Assembly (NCBI GenBank): GCA_019912965.1
Contig: JAIOHM010000213.1
Coordinates: 1 to 64,000 of the forward strand
DNA from: Anaerolineae bacterium
Lineage (GTDB): Bacteria > Chloroflexota > Anaerolineae > Aggregatilineales > Phototrophicaceae
DNA: 64,000 nucleotides
Reading direction: 5' to 3'
Numbering within the stretch: the stretch's first letter is position 1; each line of letters begins with the position of its first letter. A program made the position numbers and the translations under genes. This document shows positions 44,467 through 54,075 of this stretch, in pieces. The notes under the pieces were generated by a model, which saw nothing but the letters and a program-made list of their open reading frames with translations, made no database searches and was not told where the DNA came from.

Positions 44467-47400
44467 TTATAATTCCTTTTCTAGGTTACGCGGAAGTTTG
44501 ACACAAAATACACTGCCTTGTTGAGGTGCTGCTTCTACCCAAACCGCACCCCCAAGCATTTCAACGGATTTTCGTACAATTGCCAATCCAATGCCTGTGC
44601 CGGGATATTGATCTTGACTGTGAAGCCTTTGAAAGATGTCAAATATTTTTTCTCGAAACTCTGGCTGGATTCCAATACCATTATCGGTTACCCGAACGAT
44701 TACATTGTCATCTTCGAATGCAAAACTGATATGAATTATGGGAGCAATGTTCATTCGGTGATATATGAGTGCATTTTCCAAAAGATTGGTGAATATTCGC
44801 TTGAGCAATGTTTTATCTGCCAAGACAGTTGGGATATCGCTTGCTAAGTGAATTTGTGCGACACTTTTTTCAACTTGTGGCATTAGATTATCTACAATTT
44901 CAGTTAGGATGTCACTCAACTGAATAGTTCTTAATCGTACCTGTTGCCGACCGAGTCTAACATATTCCAACAGATCGTTGATGATCTGATCCATTTGTTG
45001 ACTAGCGGTGACGATGTTATCAAAATAGCGACTGCTTTCTTCGTTCAGACTGGAGCGATGACGACATGCAATAATCTCCGAAAAGCCTTGAATGGCTCGA
45101 AGCGGCGCTCGTAGATCATGAGAAACAGAGTAACTAAATAATTCTAGCTCTCGGTTGGCGTTTTCTAGCTGAATTGTTCGTTCGCGTACTCGTTGTTCCA
45201 GTTGAGCATTATATTGAGCAATCTGCTCATGCAATGTGGCTTGATGAAGCCCAATAGCAACTTGAGCAGCTACCTCTTCAGCAATCTGCTGATGCTCGGA
45301 AGTAAAAAAACCAACTTCCCGTGCTGCGAGTGCGATTGTCCCAATTAACTTGCCATGAACAATCATTGGACTCGCTAGAGCAGAACGTACACCGCGCGAT
45401 TCCAGTTCTAGAGCCAGACGGGCATGGGACCCAGCCTGTTGAAGTAGATCTGGCGCAATTGCTGTTTTCCCTGATTTCAACGTTTCGAGAACTTCATTTT
45501 GAACAACGGGCTGAACCTCTTGCGAATATTGGCCAATCTCAGGTGTGTGCCGCAGTGCAAATATTCTCTCTTCAGTAAGATCGTCATTGTGAAGAACAAC
45601 ACTTAAAAACTCACAGGGGATCAATTGAGCTAATTGTTCCAAAACGGCATTGGCGATAATTTGGGGTGAATGGGCAGTAAGAATGTAATGATCAATATCG
45701 TGAAGAACTTCTAGGCGCTGGTTGTAGCGTTGTAAAGTGGCCTCTGTTCGTTTACGCTCCTCAAGTTCTTGCTGCGCTGCGTTATACAGCCGTGCATTGT
45801 CTAATGCAATTGATGCCAAAGCTGCAAATCGAGTGAGTGTAGCAATGTCATTCTCACTAAATGTTCGTCCCTCTTCATGGTAATCAACACATAAAATCCC
45901 GATCAATTCATCATTCGACTTGAGAGGGATGCCTAGATTAGCGCGGATCATGTCAGGAATAACACCAAATGACCGGTTGTGCCAATGTTGATAATCGTTA
46001 ATTACGACCGTATTGCCTGTCTGCCAAACTGTCCCTGCTAGACCTTTTCCCATCTGTGCATTACGAAGCGGTAAATCTTTTGGATAACCTGTATAAATAA
46101 CTGCTGTTAATGTTGTTTTGTCGGGTGAAAACAAAAAGATAGATCCATAAGCTGTTCCCACAAGGGCAATTGCGCGGCTGAGAATGTCGATTAGCAGATT
46201 TTCAGAGTTGAGCCGATTCATAATCGCTAAGGTTGTTTCATACAAGGCTGTGAGATATGCATTCTGCTGGCGCAGCGTTTCCTCTACTCTTCTACGCTCA
46301 GTAATATCAGCAATAACACCAAAGCTGCCCTGAAATTTGCCAAGACTATCGAAGATGGGGGTGCCAGCGATACGCGTTGATATTCTTTCCTCACCCTTTG
46401 TTGTCCAGTCCAGTTCATAAATGCTTTGTTCACCATTTATTCGCTTGGAGATTTGCGCTTCAAATATTTTGGTGTTGGTTGAATCGAGGAGTGATTTGAG
46501 TGGTTGTCCAATTAGCTCTTCTGCCCTAAATCCAAGTAAGTCACAAAACGTGGGATTAGCATATGTAAAGACTAAATCTTGATTAATCACGGTCAAGCCA
46601 TCATTCATGCTCTCGATCAATAACCGATAGCGCGATTCACTGGCTTGCAATGCTTGAGTGATTTTTGTCCGTTCTATCTGTTCTCGTAATGCAGCGATAC
46701 CATATGCTATATCACTGGCGAGTTTCATCAATAAATCGATCTCATTGGCTTCAAATGTACCGGATTGGCGTGAATAGACCTTGAGAACACCAAGAATCTG
46801 TCCCTTAAGGAGCAGGGGCAGCACAGCGGCACTTTTATATTCCTGTTGTTCGATATGATCTTGACTGTGTGTTGAGTGTGAATTTGTAGTAACATCTCGG
46901 AGAATAACAGGCTGATGATTTTGAATCACCTCTTGAACAGCACCATATTCCCGTTCAATATTTGATGTGCTGAGGTCTATTGTTTCGAAATACTCGTCAT
47001 TAAATCCTGCCTGAGCGATTAGGCGTACAAGGTTTCTTTCTTCTTGCCGTTCGATAAATCCAATCTGTACAAGATTGTATCCACATTCGTCTTTGATGAT
47101 GTGGCAAATCTCTTGAAGAAGCTCATTCTCCTTCGTGGCTCGTAACAAGGCTTGATTACAGCGACTGATTGCTTGGTATGCTCGATTGATTTCATGTAAA
47201 GATTTTTCTGTATTTTTTCGCTCTGCTATTTCCTGCTCTAATTGCTTATTTGTTTTAATTAGCTCGGTTGTGCGTTTGGTGACTTGCTGCTCCAATTCAA
47301 CCTTGGATAATTCAAGTTTCTTGTATAGACGGGCATTTTCGATAGCGATGGCACTTTGGTTAGCCATTGCCATCATCAATTCCACATCATGTTCAGTGAA

Positions 47401-47886
47401 ATCTTGTTCATCAGGACTATTGATTGCAGTTAGTGTGCCGAGAATATTATTCTGATATTGTAATGGTGCGACTATAATGGATCCACAATTTGTTTCCAGA
47501 CGGCGGCGCTGAACCTGAGGGCTTTCACGGAGATCAGGAATCGTTTTGGGGGATAGTGCTGGCTTCATCTCTCGTAATACCCAGCCCGAAAGCCCATCCC
47601 ACAATTCGTCAAAAGCAACCTCAACAACCTGCTTTATTCCTGCTCCACCTTTCATAAAGTGAGTCACTTGATGTGTTTCTGGATCAAATACGATCAATGT
47701 TACTCGGTTTGCTGGTAGTACACTGGCTATGGTATCAACGACTGTCTGTAGAAGAGTGGGCATGTTGGGTAAAGTAATTAAGGAGCGCGCGACTTGATAT
47801 AAGGCTTGGGTTCTGGTGAGTGCTAGTTGTGTCTGCTCCAATATGTCTTGTTGAGTTAGGCTGTCATTTTTGGGAGTACACATCAC
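44467..47886 (-). CDS. large multi-GAF/PAS sensor histidine kinase, phytochrome-like kinase core
   Basis: This 1139-residue soluble kinase has, in order, a GAF domain (about 30-195), a coiled coil (about 198-235), a GAF (about 245-405), a PAS (about 425-545), two more GAF domains (about 555-890), a second coiled coil, HisKA (SVSHDLRAPLRAIQGFSEII) and HATPase (TNLLENALIYHR, VTDNGIGIQPE, GTGIGLAIVRKSVEMLGG). The SHDLRAPLRAI phosphoacceptor is the type used by phytochrome-class kinases, but I cannot confirm a bilin-binding Cys. Start is GTG 47886 or ATG 47883, behind GGGGG. First gene of a three-gene signalling operon. Confidence 0.92.
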   Translation of the reverse strand: MMCTPKNDSLTQQDILEQTQLALTRTQALYQVARSLITLPNMPTLLQTVVDTIASVLPANRVTLIVFDPETHQVTHFMKGGAGIKQVVEVAFDELWDGLSGWVLREMKPALSPKTIPDLRESPQVQRRRLETNCGSIIVAPLQYQNNILGTLTAINSPDEQDFTEHDVELMMAMANQSAIAIENARLYKKLELSKVELEQQVTKRTTELIKTNKQLEQEIAERKNTEKSLHEINRAYQAISRCNQALLRATKENELLQEICHIIKDECGYNLVQIGFIERQEERNLVRLIAQAGFNDEYFETIDLSTSNIEREYGAVQEVIQNHQPVILRDVTTNSHSTHSQDHIEQQEYKSAAVLPLLLKGQILGVLKVYSRQSGTFEANEIDLLMKLASDIAYGIAALREQIERTKITQALQASESRYRLLIESMNDGLTVINQDLVFTYANPTFCDLLGFRAEELIGQPLKSLLDSTNTKIFEAQISKRINGEQSIYELDWTTKGEERISTRIAGTPIFDSLGKFQGSFGVIADITERRRVEETLRQQNAYLTALYETTLAIMNRLNSENLLIDILSRAIALVGTAYGSIFLFSPDKTTLTAVIYTGYPKDLPLRNAQMGKGLAGTVWQTGNTVVINDYQHWHNRSFGVIPDMIRANLGIPLKSNDELIGILCVDYHEEGRTFSENDIATLTRFAALASIALDNARLYNAAQQELEERKRTEATLQRYNQRLEVLHDIDHYILTAHSPQIIANAVLEQLAQLIPCEFLSVVLHNDDLTEERIFALRHTPEIGQYSQEVQPVVQNEVLETLKSGKTAIAPDLLQQAGSHARLALELESRGVRSALASPMIVHGKLIGTIALAAREVGFFTSEHQQIAEEVAAQVAIGLHQATLHEQIAQYNAQLEQRVRERTIQLENANRELELFSYSVSHDLRAPLRAIQGFSEIIACRHRSSLNEESSRYFDNIVTASQQMDQIINDLLEYVRLGRQQVRLRTIQLSDILTEIVDNLMPQVEKSVAQIHLASDIPTVLADKTLLKRIFTNLLENALIYHRMNIAPIIHISFAFEDDNVIVRVTDNGIGIQPEFREKIFDIFQRLHSQDQYPGTGIGLAIVRKSVEMLGGAVWVEAAPQQGSVFCVKLPRNLEKEL

Positions 47887-48655
47887 ATGTTTCCCCCTTT
47901 ACTATGATTTGCTCTGGTATTCCACAAGTCGGATGAGCGGGACGAAATAGTTCAATTGATCTTTAATGTACAATTATAAGGCTGATGTGTACTGAATTGA
48001 CAAAATGCTGTTTCGGAGATGATAAATCATTCGACAAAATCAGACCGAATAGCTCGCAGTCAATATAAACATGGATATTATTTACTATCGTCTGGATTAG
48101 GGTTTGTATTCAGTGGATAATGGTGTATCACTTGAATTGCTGGCAATCAAGCGGCAAATATTATCAATGTAACTGGAGCTTTGTCTTGCAGTTGGCACCG
48201 CAAGCTTTTTCTGTGTAATAGGATGTTTGAGATGAAGGGGTGAGCGCAAGAATCGCTTGATAAAATCAATTCTCAAGCGAGTCATCACAGTGATGCTTAA
48301 ATCTAAATACAATGTCATCGTAGGCATAAAGCAAACGAGCCAACCTGTGTTGAGGTTGACCCGATGGTACAAAGTGGGCGCTAAGGGACTCGAACACGCG
48401 CGTATACACAATCAAGTTCATTCCACCTTACTTGCCAGTGTGCCGTGATAAAGCTGTAAAATGGTGACATTTGCTTATTGAACTGTAGCGAGCATGTATA
48501 ACCATATAGGATTGGGTAGGAAAGAGAATCCGAGATGGCTAATACAACTCATCTCCACATGCCTGTCAAATGCAACCACTTAACTGGCAAGTACTACCTG
48601 AGTAAATCCTAGACTTGCCACTGAATCGGGGCAAATTCACCTTCTGTTTTGTTAG
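47887..48655. other. gap without a convincing gene, holding a transposase-like fragment
   Basis: About 0.8 kb shows no reading frame with family features, good length or a ribosome-binding site. The only recognisable content is a short transposase-like fragment near 48370-48445, related to one at 56262-56345. The first ~150 nt should hold the promoter of the kinase operon, but I found no clear -35/-10 pair. Confidence 0.5.
48370..48445 (+). repeat. diverged repeat / IS630-like transposase fragment, copy A
   Basis: A 23-nt core (48408-48430, ACAATCAAGTTCATTCCACC...) matches 56303-56325 at 21 of 23 positions, and weaker similarity extends upstream. In one frame both copies encode TIKFIPPYL, which resembles the PPYxPxLN segment near the active site of IS630/Tc1-type transposases. 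The assignment to IS630 is tentative because the fragments are short. Confidence 0.5.
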
Positions 48656-48686
48656 GTGGGAGTGAATTGGAATAATTTACTCCCAC
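48656..48686. terminator. strong hairpin downstream of the 858-aa secreted protein gene
   Basis: GTGGGAGTGAATT (48656-48668) pairs with AATTTACTCCCAC (48674-48686): 13 bp with one G-T pair and a 5-nt loop. It lies about 95 nt beyond the stop codon of the minus-strand gene that ends at 48781. No U-run follows on the minus strand, so termination is only likely, not certain. Confidence 0.5.
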
Positions 48687-48780
48687 TTGTGTTAATTAAA
48701 TCTTGATAAATGGGTGTTTTCTTTGGACTCCAGTAAAGTCCGGCCTTGCGGAACCCATCCTATTCACCAGCAGCGCCACA

Positions 48781-51357
48781 CTAGTTCAAGATTTCTGGCA
48801 CTGCCCATCGGAGTTTGAAGACATTCCTGCCGGGCATTTGCAGCAAATCATCCGTTCTGCGCTTATCGGGATTTTCTCGACTAATGTATGTGAACCAAAT
48901 TGCGGTACCATTATCAAAAGCTATGTAATCCGGTACAGGCCCCGGTGACAGATTGCCTAGACTGTTTGGGTCGAGGCCAGCTTGACTGCTCAGGATGTCA
49001 ATCTCAGAAACTGTCCCACTATCGGTATAATTCCAGAATTCTCGGCTGCCGTCAACTTCACAGGTAAAAAGAAGCGATAGATACTGATATTCGAACACTG
49101 GTGCAAAACACCCATCAGTGCCATCTGGGTTAGGTATCAATTCTTCTTTGTGCCCTTCCTCCGGCAAGCCATACATACTTAGCAGCACTACACCAATCTG
49201 GTTATTGCGCTCAAACGCCAAGAAACGTGTTTCAGTCTGGGTGTATGACTGCAATATTGGAGCATAAGCGGGCGAGGTTGCGTCTGACAACACCTGAATA
49301 GGACCTGCACTTGGCTCATTCAAATACAACTCGTAAATGCCACTCTGATTGTTATTATCAATTAGGGTAACCAGTAACCGACGACTGATGTCGTTGCTAG
49401 AGGCAGAATTAGGTACCCAAGCTACTGGTGCAATTACCATAGAAAAACCGAAATCCGAGAACCATGATTGGTTAAAAGATTGAACCTCTTGGTTTTCAAG
49501 GTTAAGTACTTTTAGGGCGCGGAAGTTGCCTTCTGTATCAACAAGATAGTAGGCTAGGAAAGTGTGTGTCCAGTCTAGGACAGGGTATTCAGTACTATCG
49601 GTCTCGGGGTATCCAAGTGCGTCCTCAACCACTCCAAGATTGAGCCGATTAATAACAGTATGACCAGTGTTTTGATCTTCCGCGAGGAACACCGCTATAT
49701 TGCTTGAGAAAGGAAATTCACAGAGTCTGTCAAGCATGAGGGCGCAGCCCGGTTTTGTCTCAACAAGTTCCCGATTTGGATCCGTGAATTGCTGACCGAA
49801 TGTCGGATCAGAGGTTAGTTGTGTTGACTCACCATCAGGAAGGACGCCTGTGGTCAGCCACTTAAATGCTGACTTACAAGAATCCGATGCATTCAGCAAA
49901 AGTATTTGCTGTTCTGAAGTGAGGTCATCCCATCGATTGTGGAGTAACATAATCAGGATGAAACGGTCAGACTCAGGTTGGCACTGAAGAGCACCTGCAA
50001 TAGCTGCAAGCGCCGGGTCATCATCCAGTGGATCGTTGACCCTGAACATTCTAAAGATCGCATATGGATCCATGCAAAGCTGATTCAGACTCATGTTATT
50101 CCCGTTGGTCATCTCTTTTAGCTCTAATAGGTTTATACCCATACCAATTGCATAAGCAACCAACTCCACTGCTTCGCTAGTGGGTTTAGGTGGCTGGCAC
50201 GTTGTGTTCAAGATGTGATAGAGCCACTCCTGTTCAGGGTTATCCGGGTCGAATCCCCCTATTAACTTCATTACGGTGATGGTTTGACACGCATTTACGT
50301 CAAGTGCTTCCAAATCATCGGTGGTGAGACCCAGTGCCTGAACGTGTTCTCGAGCCAGCGACAAAACAGGACTTGATTGATTTGGATCACATGCTAAGGC
50401 AACCATGTCTATTGCATACCTTAAGGGAAAGCTAGATGGTAAATCTCCTAGCTTGCCATCTACTAGCAACGCATACACAAACTCACAACGTGTGCTATCC
50501 GATAATCCTTGGAAAAACCCTTCAACCGCAGTTCGGACATCAGGGGTTAGTTTATACATCCAAGCCAGAAATTCCGGAACCAAACCAGCATACTTCTGGT
50601 CCAATGAAGGGCATATATCAAAGAGCGTTCGCCGCAGATCCTGACTGATCAGATCGCCACGTTGCCGATTATTCACTAGATCTTGTAGCATGTCACAAGC
50701 AGCATCACCTGAAGTTCGGGCGGTGACTGCTGCCAGCACTATCGGTGCAAATTCCTCGGTAAGATAAGTCTGGCAGCCATCCAATTCCGCTCTGAATGGA
50801 TTTTCTGTTGGCGATGGGGATACTGTATTGTTACAACTGCTATTTATGTTGATGTTAGTTCCAGCAACCCATCCCTGATCTGTTCGGTACCAAACTAAAC
50901 CATCACTATCACGCCGTTCATAAACCGGGAGTGAATCATGTTGCACCATTGTTGCGATAACATTCCCTCCTAATGAGGAAGTGTCACGAATATTAACATC
51001 ATTATAATAAGTACATGCTGTTCCGATCGGTGCCTGCGGAGTGGGAGTTTCTGTAGACCTTGTTTCCGTTTCCGTTTCCAATGTAGGAGTGATGCCTCCC
51101 CCAGGAACGGTAATTGTTCCCCCCGATCCCATATTACATCCATACGAAATCACTGTGCCGGGTCCATGATTCCCGACATAGAGGATCGAACCGCTGTTAT
51201 CAGCTGTTACCGTGACAGGGTGACTCCCATCATTAGCCGTAAAAGTACAAGTCTCGTTCGGTTGTGCTTGAATTGAGTATGTTGTTGCATGAACAACTAT
51301 ACTTGAACCGAATAATACTACTAAGACTATAAACAGAAGAAGCGAGTGGCGTTGCAT
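48781..51357 (-). CDS. large secreted protein with SH3b-like domain, function unknown
   Basis: The 858-residue protein has a signal peptide (LLLFIVLVVLFGSSIVVHA, cleavage about residue 25), then a small beta-rich region with two Cys, a Thr/Glu/Pro linker (about 87-108) and an SH3b-like domain (about 110-170: YYNDVNIRDTSSLGGNVIATM). A helical Cys-rich middle follows (about 190-560: many single Cys spaced 30-50 residues, DMLQDLVNNRQRGDL). The C-terminal ~300 residues have repeated strand-like blocks (VLDWTHTFLAYYLVDTEG, RRLLVTLIDNNNQSG) that could be a beta-propeller. I recognise no family for the whole. Base composition is more AT-rich than in the housekeeping genes to the left. Confidence 0.85.
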   Translation of the reverse strand: MQRHSLLLFIVLVVLFGSSIVVHATTYSIQAQPNETCTFTANDGSHPVTVTADNSGSILYVGNHGPGTVISYGCNMGSGGTITVPGGGITPTLETETETRSTETPTPQAPIGTACTYYNDVNIRDTSSLGGNVIATMVQHDSLPVYERRDSDGLVWYRTDQGWVAGTNININSSCNNTVSPSPTENPFRAELDGCQTYLTEEFAPIVLAAVTARTSGDAACDMLQDLVNNRQRGDLISQDLRRTLFDICPSLDQKYAGLVPEFLAWMYKLTPDVRTAVEGFFQGLSDSTRCEFVYALLVDGKLGDLPSSFPLRYAIDMVALACDPNQSSPVLSLAREHVQALGLTTDDLEALDVNACQTITVMKLIGGFDPDNPEQEWLYHILNTTCQPPKPTSEAVELVAYAIGMGINLLELKEMTNGNNMSLNQLCMDPYAIFRMFRVNDPLDDDPALAAIAGALQCQPESDRFILIMLLHNRWDDLTSEQQILLLNASDSCKSAFKWLTTGVLPDGESTQLTSDPTFGQQFTDPNRELVETKPGCALMLDRLCEFPFSSNIAVFLAEDQNTGHTVINRLNLGVVEDALGYPETDSTEYPVLDWTHTFLAYYLVDTEGNFRALKVLNLENQEVQSFNQSWFSDFGFSMVIAPVAWVPNSASSNDISRRLLVTLIDNNNQSGIYELYLNEPSAGPIQVLSDATSPAYAPILQSYTQTETRFLAFERNNQIGVVLLSMYGLPEEGHKEELIPNPDGTDGCFAPVFEYQYLSLLFTCEVDGSREFWNYTDSGTVSEIDILSSQAGLDPNSLGNLSPGPVPDYIAFDNGTAIWFTYISRENPDKRRTDDLLQMPGRNVFKLRWAVPEILN

Positions 51358-51474
51358 GATTCCCTCGTGATTCTAACTTTTATCTATACTAACTAATAAA
51401 ATTGTACGGTATATGTCCCCATTCTCGGCCTCACTTCCTAGGGGGTAATCCGAGTCTACTGCCCGATTAGTATT

Positions 51475-52779
51475 TTAGTAGATACATCGAAATACGACCT
51501 TGCCTCGGAATATATTTTCGGGTGTTGAAGGAAGACGCACTGGTATATCGTCTTGAATACGCACTAGATAAAACTGATTTCCGCTTACTGCCCATTCGCT
51601 CTGATCTTCATAGTATTGGAATCCGACTATCTGAATAGCTGCCTCCCATTCATCCGGGGTTGGTATCCGGGAACCACGCGTCAGGCAGTAGGCTTCTGCT
51701 TCCCTGCCTGTACTGCTTGAATAAGGATTGCTGTCGTTAGGAAGTGGGGATGATACTTGGCTATGAGTTACTTCTTGATATGCTTTGTAGTTACTGTTCG
51801 TAATAACATTTTGATCAATTTTCTGCCCGCTGGCTAGTGTTAGGTAGGGTATAGTCGCCGTAGCAGTAGGCAACAGAGGCTGAGTGGAAATCGAGGTAGA
51901 TGTATTGCTCGGAGCGAGATTTGGTGTTGGTGTGGAAGTCATTGATGGAGTTACTGTGGGAGGGTCGGTCGGCGACAGTGTCGATATTATGGTATCGGTC
52001 GGCGATAGGTTAGTTGTCGAGGTGGGTGTTGGTGTGGAAGTTTCGGTCACCATTGCAGAGAATGTAATAATGTCCGGGGAATGAATCGCCGTACAATGTG
52101 CCTCCATGTATCGCCGCTGGAAGAATACCCATCCAATATTACCACCAGGTAATTGAACTTCATACCATAAATCGTCGCTTTTATTTGAATTTGCTATTAT
52201 ATCTACTTCCTGATCTATCGTCAATTTGACAATCACCTCTGCGTTTTCAGATGGAGTTTTATAAACTGGTATCTCTTTGGTCGTTATTTTAAGAAATGGG
52301 CCATCACTGCATTCGCTTAACAGGATTATAAAATTGAATCCAGATAACCTGATTAGTATAAGTATGATACCGATTAATGAAAAAACTATCAAAAATATTC
52401 TGAAATTATTCCGTGCTAAAAGTTGCTGAAAATGATTTGCCGCGACCTTTCCGAGTCCAAGCGATACTGGCAAAGCTATAAAATAGAGAATAGACTCCAT
52501 ATCTTGCCAACCAATCAATGTATTAATTAACAATAAATATATTGTTATTGGTAGCGCAAGATATAAAATCTCCAAGATACTGCTAATTGTTTTGGCCTCA
52601 TGTGAGGTTGGCTCTGGCGAGCTTGGGGTAACATTGGGGCTGGTATCGCGTGTAACTGTTTGCTCAGGTTCATTCAGCTTGTTTGGAGGGGGTGCTCCTT
52701 TGTTTTCTTGTACGTTGGTTTGAAGGGGGGCGGCGGCTTCTTCGGGCTGTGGAATGCCCGATGTGCGATCTTCGCTCAT
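51475..52779 (-). CDS. membrane protein with SH3-like domain, Thr/Pro linker and FGE-sulfatase-like C-terminus
   Basis: The 434-residue protein has an acidic/proline-rich cytosolic N-terminus (about 1-65), three to four transmembrane segments (about 66-165) and an extracytoplasmic SH3-like domain (about 170-235: IPVYKTPSENAEVIVKL, GNIGWVFFQRRYM). A Thr/Ser/Pro linker follows (about 245-310), then a C-terminal part with AEAYCLTRGSRIPTPDEWEAAI, which matches the core of formylglycine-generating enzyme/SUMF1-like domains (YC...G.R.PT..EWE). That domain is short, so catalytic activity is doubtful and a binding role is as likely. It is divergent from the PKD-like gene. Confidence 0.78.
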   Translation of the reverse strand: MSEDRTSGIPQPEEAAAPLQTNVQENKGAPPPNKLNEPEQTVTRDTSPNVTPSSPEPTSHEAKTISSILEILYLALPITIYLLLINTLIGWQDMESILYFIALPVSLGLGKVAANHFQQLLARNNFRIFLIVFSLIGIILILIRLSGFNFIILLSECSDGPFLKITTKEIPVYKTPSENAEVIVKLTIDQEVDIIANSNKSDDLWYEVQLPGGNIGWVFFQRRYMEAHCTAIHSPDIITFSAMVTETSTPTPTSTTNLSPTDTIISTLSPTDPPTVTPSMTSTPTPNLAPSNTSTSISTQPLLPTATATIPYLTLASGQKIDQNVITNSNYKAYQEVTHSQVSSPLPNDSNPYSSSTGREAEAYCLTRGSRIPTPDEWEAAIQIVGFQYYEDQSEWAVSGNQFYLVRIQDDIPVRLPSTPENIFRGKVVFRCIY

Positions 52780-53022
52780 TGTAGGCGACCTTGCAAAGGA
52801 TGGACATAGTTTAGTATATTTAACCGCAAATTAACCACATTGGCAAGTATCCATAAATATATTGCTGCCATTATCGTCATATAATTACTTGCTATAGCTT
52901 GTGTTGATTGGCTAGGTATTTGTAAGGTCAACACCTATAAGCTACTGTAAGAGTTCAACCCAACCTGTGATCGAGACATCTATTGTTTATTGGATATTAT
53001 CCTATTCCGGAGCCTATTTCTG

Positions 53023-54036
53023 ATGTTGAAAATACGAATCTGGCACCTCATTCTATGTTTCAGTTTCGCAGGATTGTTCATAATTGTGAGTGATCGAGTA
53101 TGGAGCCAATCCTCTTGTTTGATACCTTCTCAAACCGAAAATATCACACTTAACACTCCTCAAATTGTAGATGAGGGAGGTGAGCGTGTTTATCAACTTC
53201 CAGTTGGGCTGAGTTTCCCACAGTTTTTTGACACTGTATGTGCTTCTAGAGGGATTGCAGTATTTGTAAAAAACACCGACGGGACAAATAATGGTTCGAT
53301 TTTGTGGACTTACACAGCTGGGGATGGACCGTCTGATAGTGATATGATATACATTATTGTTAGATACAGAAACTCAATTAGGCCCAAAAAAATCACTTTT
53401 GATCTTACAGTCAATAATATACCCCCAATAGCAATTTTTCAGGTCGCAACCGAAGAAATATTTGAGGCTGAGCCGGTGGAATTTTCCCTGACCGATGTTG
53501 TTGATCCCATTGCTTTACTTGATGCTCCATTCCAACATGCTTATGATTGTACCAATGATAATATCGAAGATTCCGTACTCGACATTCAGGACATGTCAGC
53601 TTCATCAACCACCTGTCTTTATTCGGAAAGCGGCGCTTTTTCGGTGAGTGGTCGTATACAAGACAAGGATGGTGGTATAAATAAGTACACGTTGGTAGTA
53701 AATGTCGAAGAGGCTACAGTGCTTACTTTGGAGTCTTCAGAATGCGATATCAGTGGTACAGTAGTCATCTCATATGGGGCGGGGGTTCTAAATTCCCCCC
53801 ACGATGCACTTGGTTCATTAGAATTACTCCTCGATAACGCTATAGTCGCTGTGCATACTAATCTGAATGACGCCGAGGTTTTATTCACGGAATCCATCTC
53901 CCTCTATCAGGGAACTCATGAATTTGTCTTAAATGTAAACACCTTGAATGGCTCTTCCAACCAAACATCCTTAATAATTTTCTGCACGGTGACACCATCT
54001 GGTGTGGGGAATCCAGCATATACACCGGACAATTGA
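53023..54036 (+). CDS. secreted protein with PKD/cadherin-like beta domains, function unknown
   Basis: The ~337-residue protein has a signal peptide (LILCFSFAGLFIIVSDRVWSQ) and a series of Ig-like beta domains. One resembles a PKD domain: NNIPPIAIFQVATEEIFEAEPVEF through SVSGRIQDKDGGINKYTLVV. Such domains mediate adhesion or extend proteins outwards. ATG 53023 is chosen because GGAG precedes it by about 11 nt; a TTG at 52990 is also in frame. It is followed after 39 nt by the DUF4012 gene, so the two are probably co-transcribed. Confidence 0.75.
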   Translation: MLKIRIWHLILCFSFAGLFIIVSDRVWSQSSCLIPSQTENITLNTPQIVDEGGERVYQLPVGLSFPQFFDTVCASRGIAVFVKNTDGTNNGSILWTYTAGDGPSDSDMIYIIVRYRNSIRPKKITFDLTVNNIPPIAIFQVATEEIFEAEPVEFSLTDVVDPIALLDAPFQHAYDCTNDNIEDSVLDIQDMSASSTTCLYSESGAFSVSGRIQDKDGGINKYTLVVNVEEATVLTLESSECDISGTVVISYGAGVLNSPHDALGSLELLLDNAIVAVHTNLNDAEVLFTESISLYQGTHEFVLNVNTLNGSSNQTSLIIFCTVTPSGVGNPAYTPDN

Positions 54037-54075
54037 ATCCGATACTAAGCCAATTAACTTAATGGAATAAAATCA

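Noticed and set aside
48097-48411. Minus-strand frame of 104 codons in the gap before the secreted-protein gene
   Set aside because: It shows no family features and overlaps the transposase-like fragment on the other strand. The gap is better described as non-coding.
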